Shown one piece after another: positions 62,557 to 64,000 of a stretch of DNA of 64,000 nucleotides. The position numbers and the translations under genes were made by a program. Every line of letters starts with the position of its first letter. The first letter of the stretch is position 1. This DNA comes from Poseidonibacter parvus (lineage in GTDB: Bacteria; Campylobacterota; Campylobacteria; Campylobacterales; Arcobacteraceae), in assembly GCF_001956695.1 (NCBI RefSeq), contig NZ_CP019070.1:2232001-2296000 (forward strand). The letters are read 5' to 3'. Under the pieces are notes generated by a model, which did no database searches, was not told the DNA's origin, and was given only the letters and a program-made list of their open reading frames with translations.

Positions 62557-63378
62557 TTAATAAATATTTTTTAGTAAATAATTTATTACGTCCTGCAATT
62601 GTTTAGTTGAATCATCATCAAGAAACTCTTTAGTAAACAGCTTTCTTAACCTTCCGGTTGTAGAAATATTAGCAGACGTAGAAACGTTACCTATATATTC
62701 TACCATAAAATCTTGGTTTAGCCTATTTTTTTTTGCTAAATTAACTAAAGAGTTAGCTATTGTTTCTCCAATTTTATAATTTTTCGTATGATTAAAGCAT
62801 AACATTAATTTATCTTTATCTATAGAGAGCATTTTTATTAAGGAGTAAACATCAGTTAAAGCACTAGGATCTGTAGTTGTAAGAGCAATAATATTATCAG
62901 AAATACTCAAAAATTCCTTTACAAAATCATTCAATCCAGCACCTGTATCAACTAATAAAATATCAAACTTATTCAAAGAAATAATATCTTCAACTACCCT
63001 TGTAAATACAAAAGAATTAGAGTGATTTGAATATTGATATCCACTTTTTCCAGCTAATAAAGAAATATTTTCATAAGAAGTTTGACTTATAACATCATTT
63101 ATAGATTTATTACCATCTATGTAATCGAAAAATGTATATTTAGGCTTAATATCAAATAGAACTTGCATATTTGCCAAGCCTATATCTGCATCTAGTACTG
63201 CTATTTTTAAACCTCTTTGTGCTAATAAAAATGCGATATTTGCAGTAAATGTTGATTTTCCAACACCACCTTTTCCAGAGGTAATTGTAATTAGTTTTGT
63301 TTTAGAATCAACATTTCTTTTTCTACGTGTTGTGAGATTAATTAGCTTACTTGCTTGCGATGAAATACTATTAAACAA
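62557..63378 (-). CDS. flhG: flagellar number regulator FlhG (MinD-like ATPase)
   Basis: This 273-residue MinD/ParA-type ATPase has a deviant Walker A TSGKGGVGKSTFTAN (33-47), AVLDADIGLANMQVLFDIKP and LLVDTGAGLNDFV. In Campylobacterota FlhG limits flagellar number and works with FlhF, which is directly upstream. The start is TTG at 63378, with AGGAAA before it and a 3-base gap from flhF. Confidence 0.95.
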   Translation of the reverse strand: MFNSISSQASKLINLTTRRKRNVDSKTKLITITSGKGGVGKSTFTANIAFLLAQRGLKIAVLDADIGLANMQVLFDIKPKYTFFDYIDGNKSINDVISQTSYENISLLAGKSGYQYSNHSNSFVFTRVVEDIISLNKFDILLVDTGAGLNDFVKEFLSISDNIIALTTTDPSALTDVYSLIKMLSIDKDKLMLCFNHTKNYKIGETIANSLVNLAKKNRLNQDFMVEYIGNVSTSANISTTGRLRKLFTKEFLDDDSTKQLQDVINYLLKNIY

Positions 63379-63381
63379 TAA

Positions 63382-64000
63382 TTATTTCCTAGTACATTTA
63401 TTATTCATAAAGCAATCAATTAAAAAAGAAGAATCAGAAACAATCAAATCATCAGGTACATTTTGACCAATAGAAAAATATGTTATTGATTTTTTTGTTT
63501 TATGAGAAAAAGATATTAAATTTCCGAAACTTTTTGTCTCATCTAATTTTGTAAAAGTCAAATAATCAATATTTAATCTAGAATAATTTGCATAAATATC
63601 AATTAGATCACTTTGTTTTACATTTGCAGGAAGTACTAATATCTTTTCAATTGGCAACTCTTCTACTTTTTTCTGATATTCATTAATTAGCTCAATTTTA
63701 TCAACATCGTATTGACTTGAACCTGCTGTATCTATAAATATATAATTACAATCTTTTAATCTAAAAAGAGCTTCAGCTAAATCTTCTGGTTTTTTCACTA
63801 TTTCAAGAGGTAGTCTCATAATATTAGTATATGCTTGTAATTGCTCTATGGCTCCAACTCTAAATGAATCTAAAGTAACTATACCAACTTTATAGTTTTG
63901 TCCTAATTTATATGCATATCTTGCTGCAAGTTTTGAAATAGTAGTTGTTTTTCCAACTCCGGTTGGTCCCACCATCATAATAATTTTTCTTTGATGTTTT
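63382..64000 (-). CDS. flhF: flagellar biosynthesis GTPase FlhF, N-terminus beyond window
   Basis: This is the C-terminal part (206 codons) of an SRP-type GTPase that places flagella at the pole. G1 is MVGPTGVGKTTTISKLAA, then TLDSFRVGAIEQLQAY (G2 and DSFR motif), FIDTAGSSQYD (G3) and FTKLDETKSFGN (G4/G5). The frame is open to the right edge, so the N-terminal B and N domains lie outside. Confidence 0.96.
   Translation of the reverse strand, partial: KHQRKIIMMVGPTGVGKTTTISKLAARYAYKLGQNYKVGIVTLDSFRVGAIEQLQAYTNIMRLPLEIVKKPEDLAEALFRLKDCNYIFIDTAGSSQYDVDKIELINEYQKKVEELPIEKILVLPANVKQSDLIDIYANYSRLNIDYLTFTKLDETKSFGNLISFSHKTKKSITYFSIGQNVPDDLIVSDSSFLIDCFMNNKCTRK

Noticed and set aside
62498-62560. Sigma-54 promoter before the flagellar membrane protein gene
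   Set aside because: TGGC and GC elements occur, but their spacing does not match the required GG-N10-GC pattern.

Overview
The window looks like chromosome from an Arcobacter-like member of the Campylobacterota. This is inferred from the strong AT bias, the set of genes and their styles: an flhF-flhG-fliE-flgC-fliK-fliR-flhB-fliI-flgL-flhA flagellar run, sensor kinases with an AHQWRQPLS histidine box, Bpt plus Aat plus ClpS/ClpA, and a Fur-feoAB locus. Standard bacterial code is used by the bulk of the genes: several end in TGA (for example ruvB at 23248-23250 and the response regulator at 26874-26876).

Bases 1-12700 form an accessory region. It holds the end of an IS3-family transposase, a PD-(D/E)xK nuclease fragment, a two-gene Hachiman-type defence locus (hamA, hamB), a DUF4143 ATPase, a tyrosine integrase, a broken nucleotidyltransferase toxin-antitoxin-like pair, a ParA pair and several orphans. 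Inside it, at 4642-6340, lie two genes that can be read only if TGA is translated as glycine, the code of Gracilibacteria/Absconditabacteria (translation table 25). The larger is a full-length serine recombinase with 22 in-frame TGA codons and no TAA or TAG. This is the most remarkable thing in the window: apparent transfer of an alternatively coded mobile gene into a bacterium in which TGA means stop.

Bases 12700-19200 hold an outer-membrane porin and an iron-response block. Fur-box-like palindromes precede an operon of a 24-residue Cys-containing peptide, a DUF2325 protein, an unrecognised protein and a flavodoxin. fur itself and feoA-feoB follow. Bases 19200-33130 are housekeeping: bpt, trpA, panB, ruvB, an AI-2E family transporter, a ferredoxin-thioredoxin-reductase/rhodanese fusion, a two-component system flanked by small related periplasmic proteins, aat, a lipoprotein cytochrome c with a long helical spacer, clpA, clpS and bioD. 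The N-degron pathway (Bpt, Aat, ClpS, ClpA) is thus nearly complete within about 12 kb.

Bases 33440-40920 hold an acyl-CoA operon: a CitE-like lyase, an unusual acyl-CoA ligase fused to a CitE-like domain, a two-hotdog MaoC hydratase and a second CoA-ester lyase. A class I fumarase follows. Together they suggest metabolism of C4/C5 dicarboxylates through malyl-, citramalyl- or mesaconyl-CoA, but the substrate cannot be read from sequence. Bases 41000-43060 hold a DUF5718 protein, MscL with a zinc-ribbon tail and a flavin reductase. From 43166 to the right edge every gene is on the minus strand: sensor kinase, MFS transporter, molybdopterin oxidoreductase, periplasmic adaptor and BatD-like protein, then the flagellar export and assembly genes up to flhF, which runs off the window. 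The fliK-like gene carries a recent 480-bp-period internal duplication.
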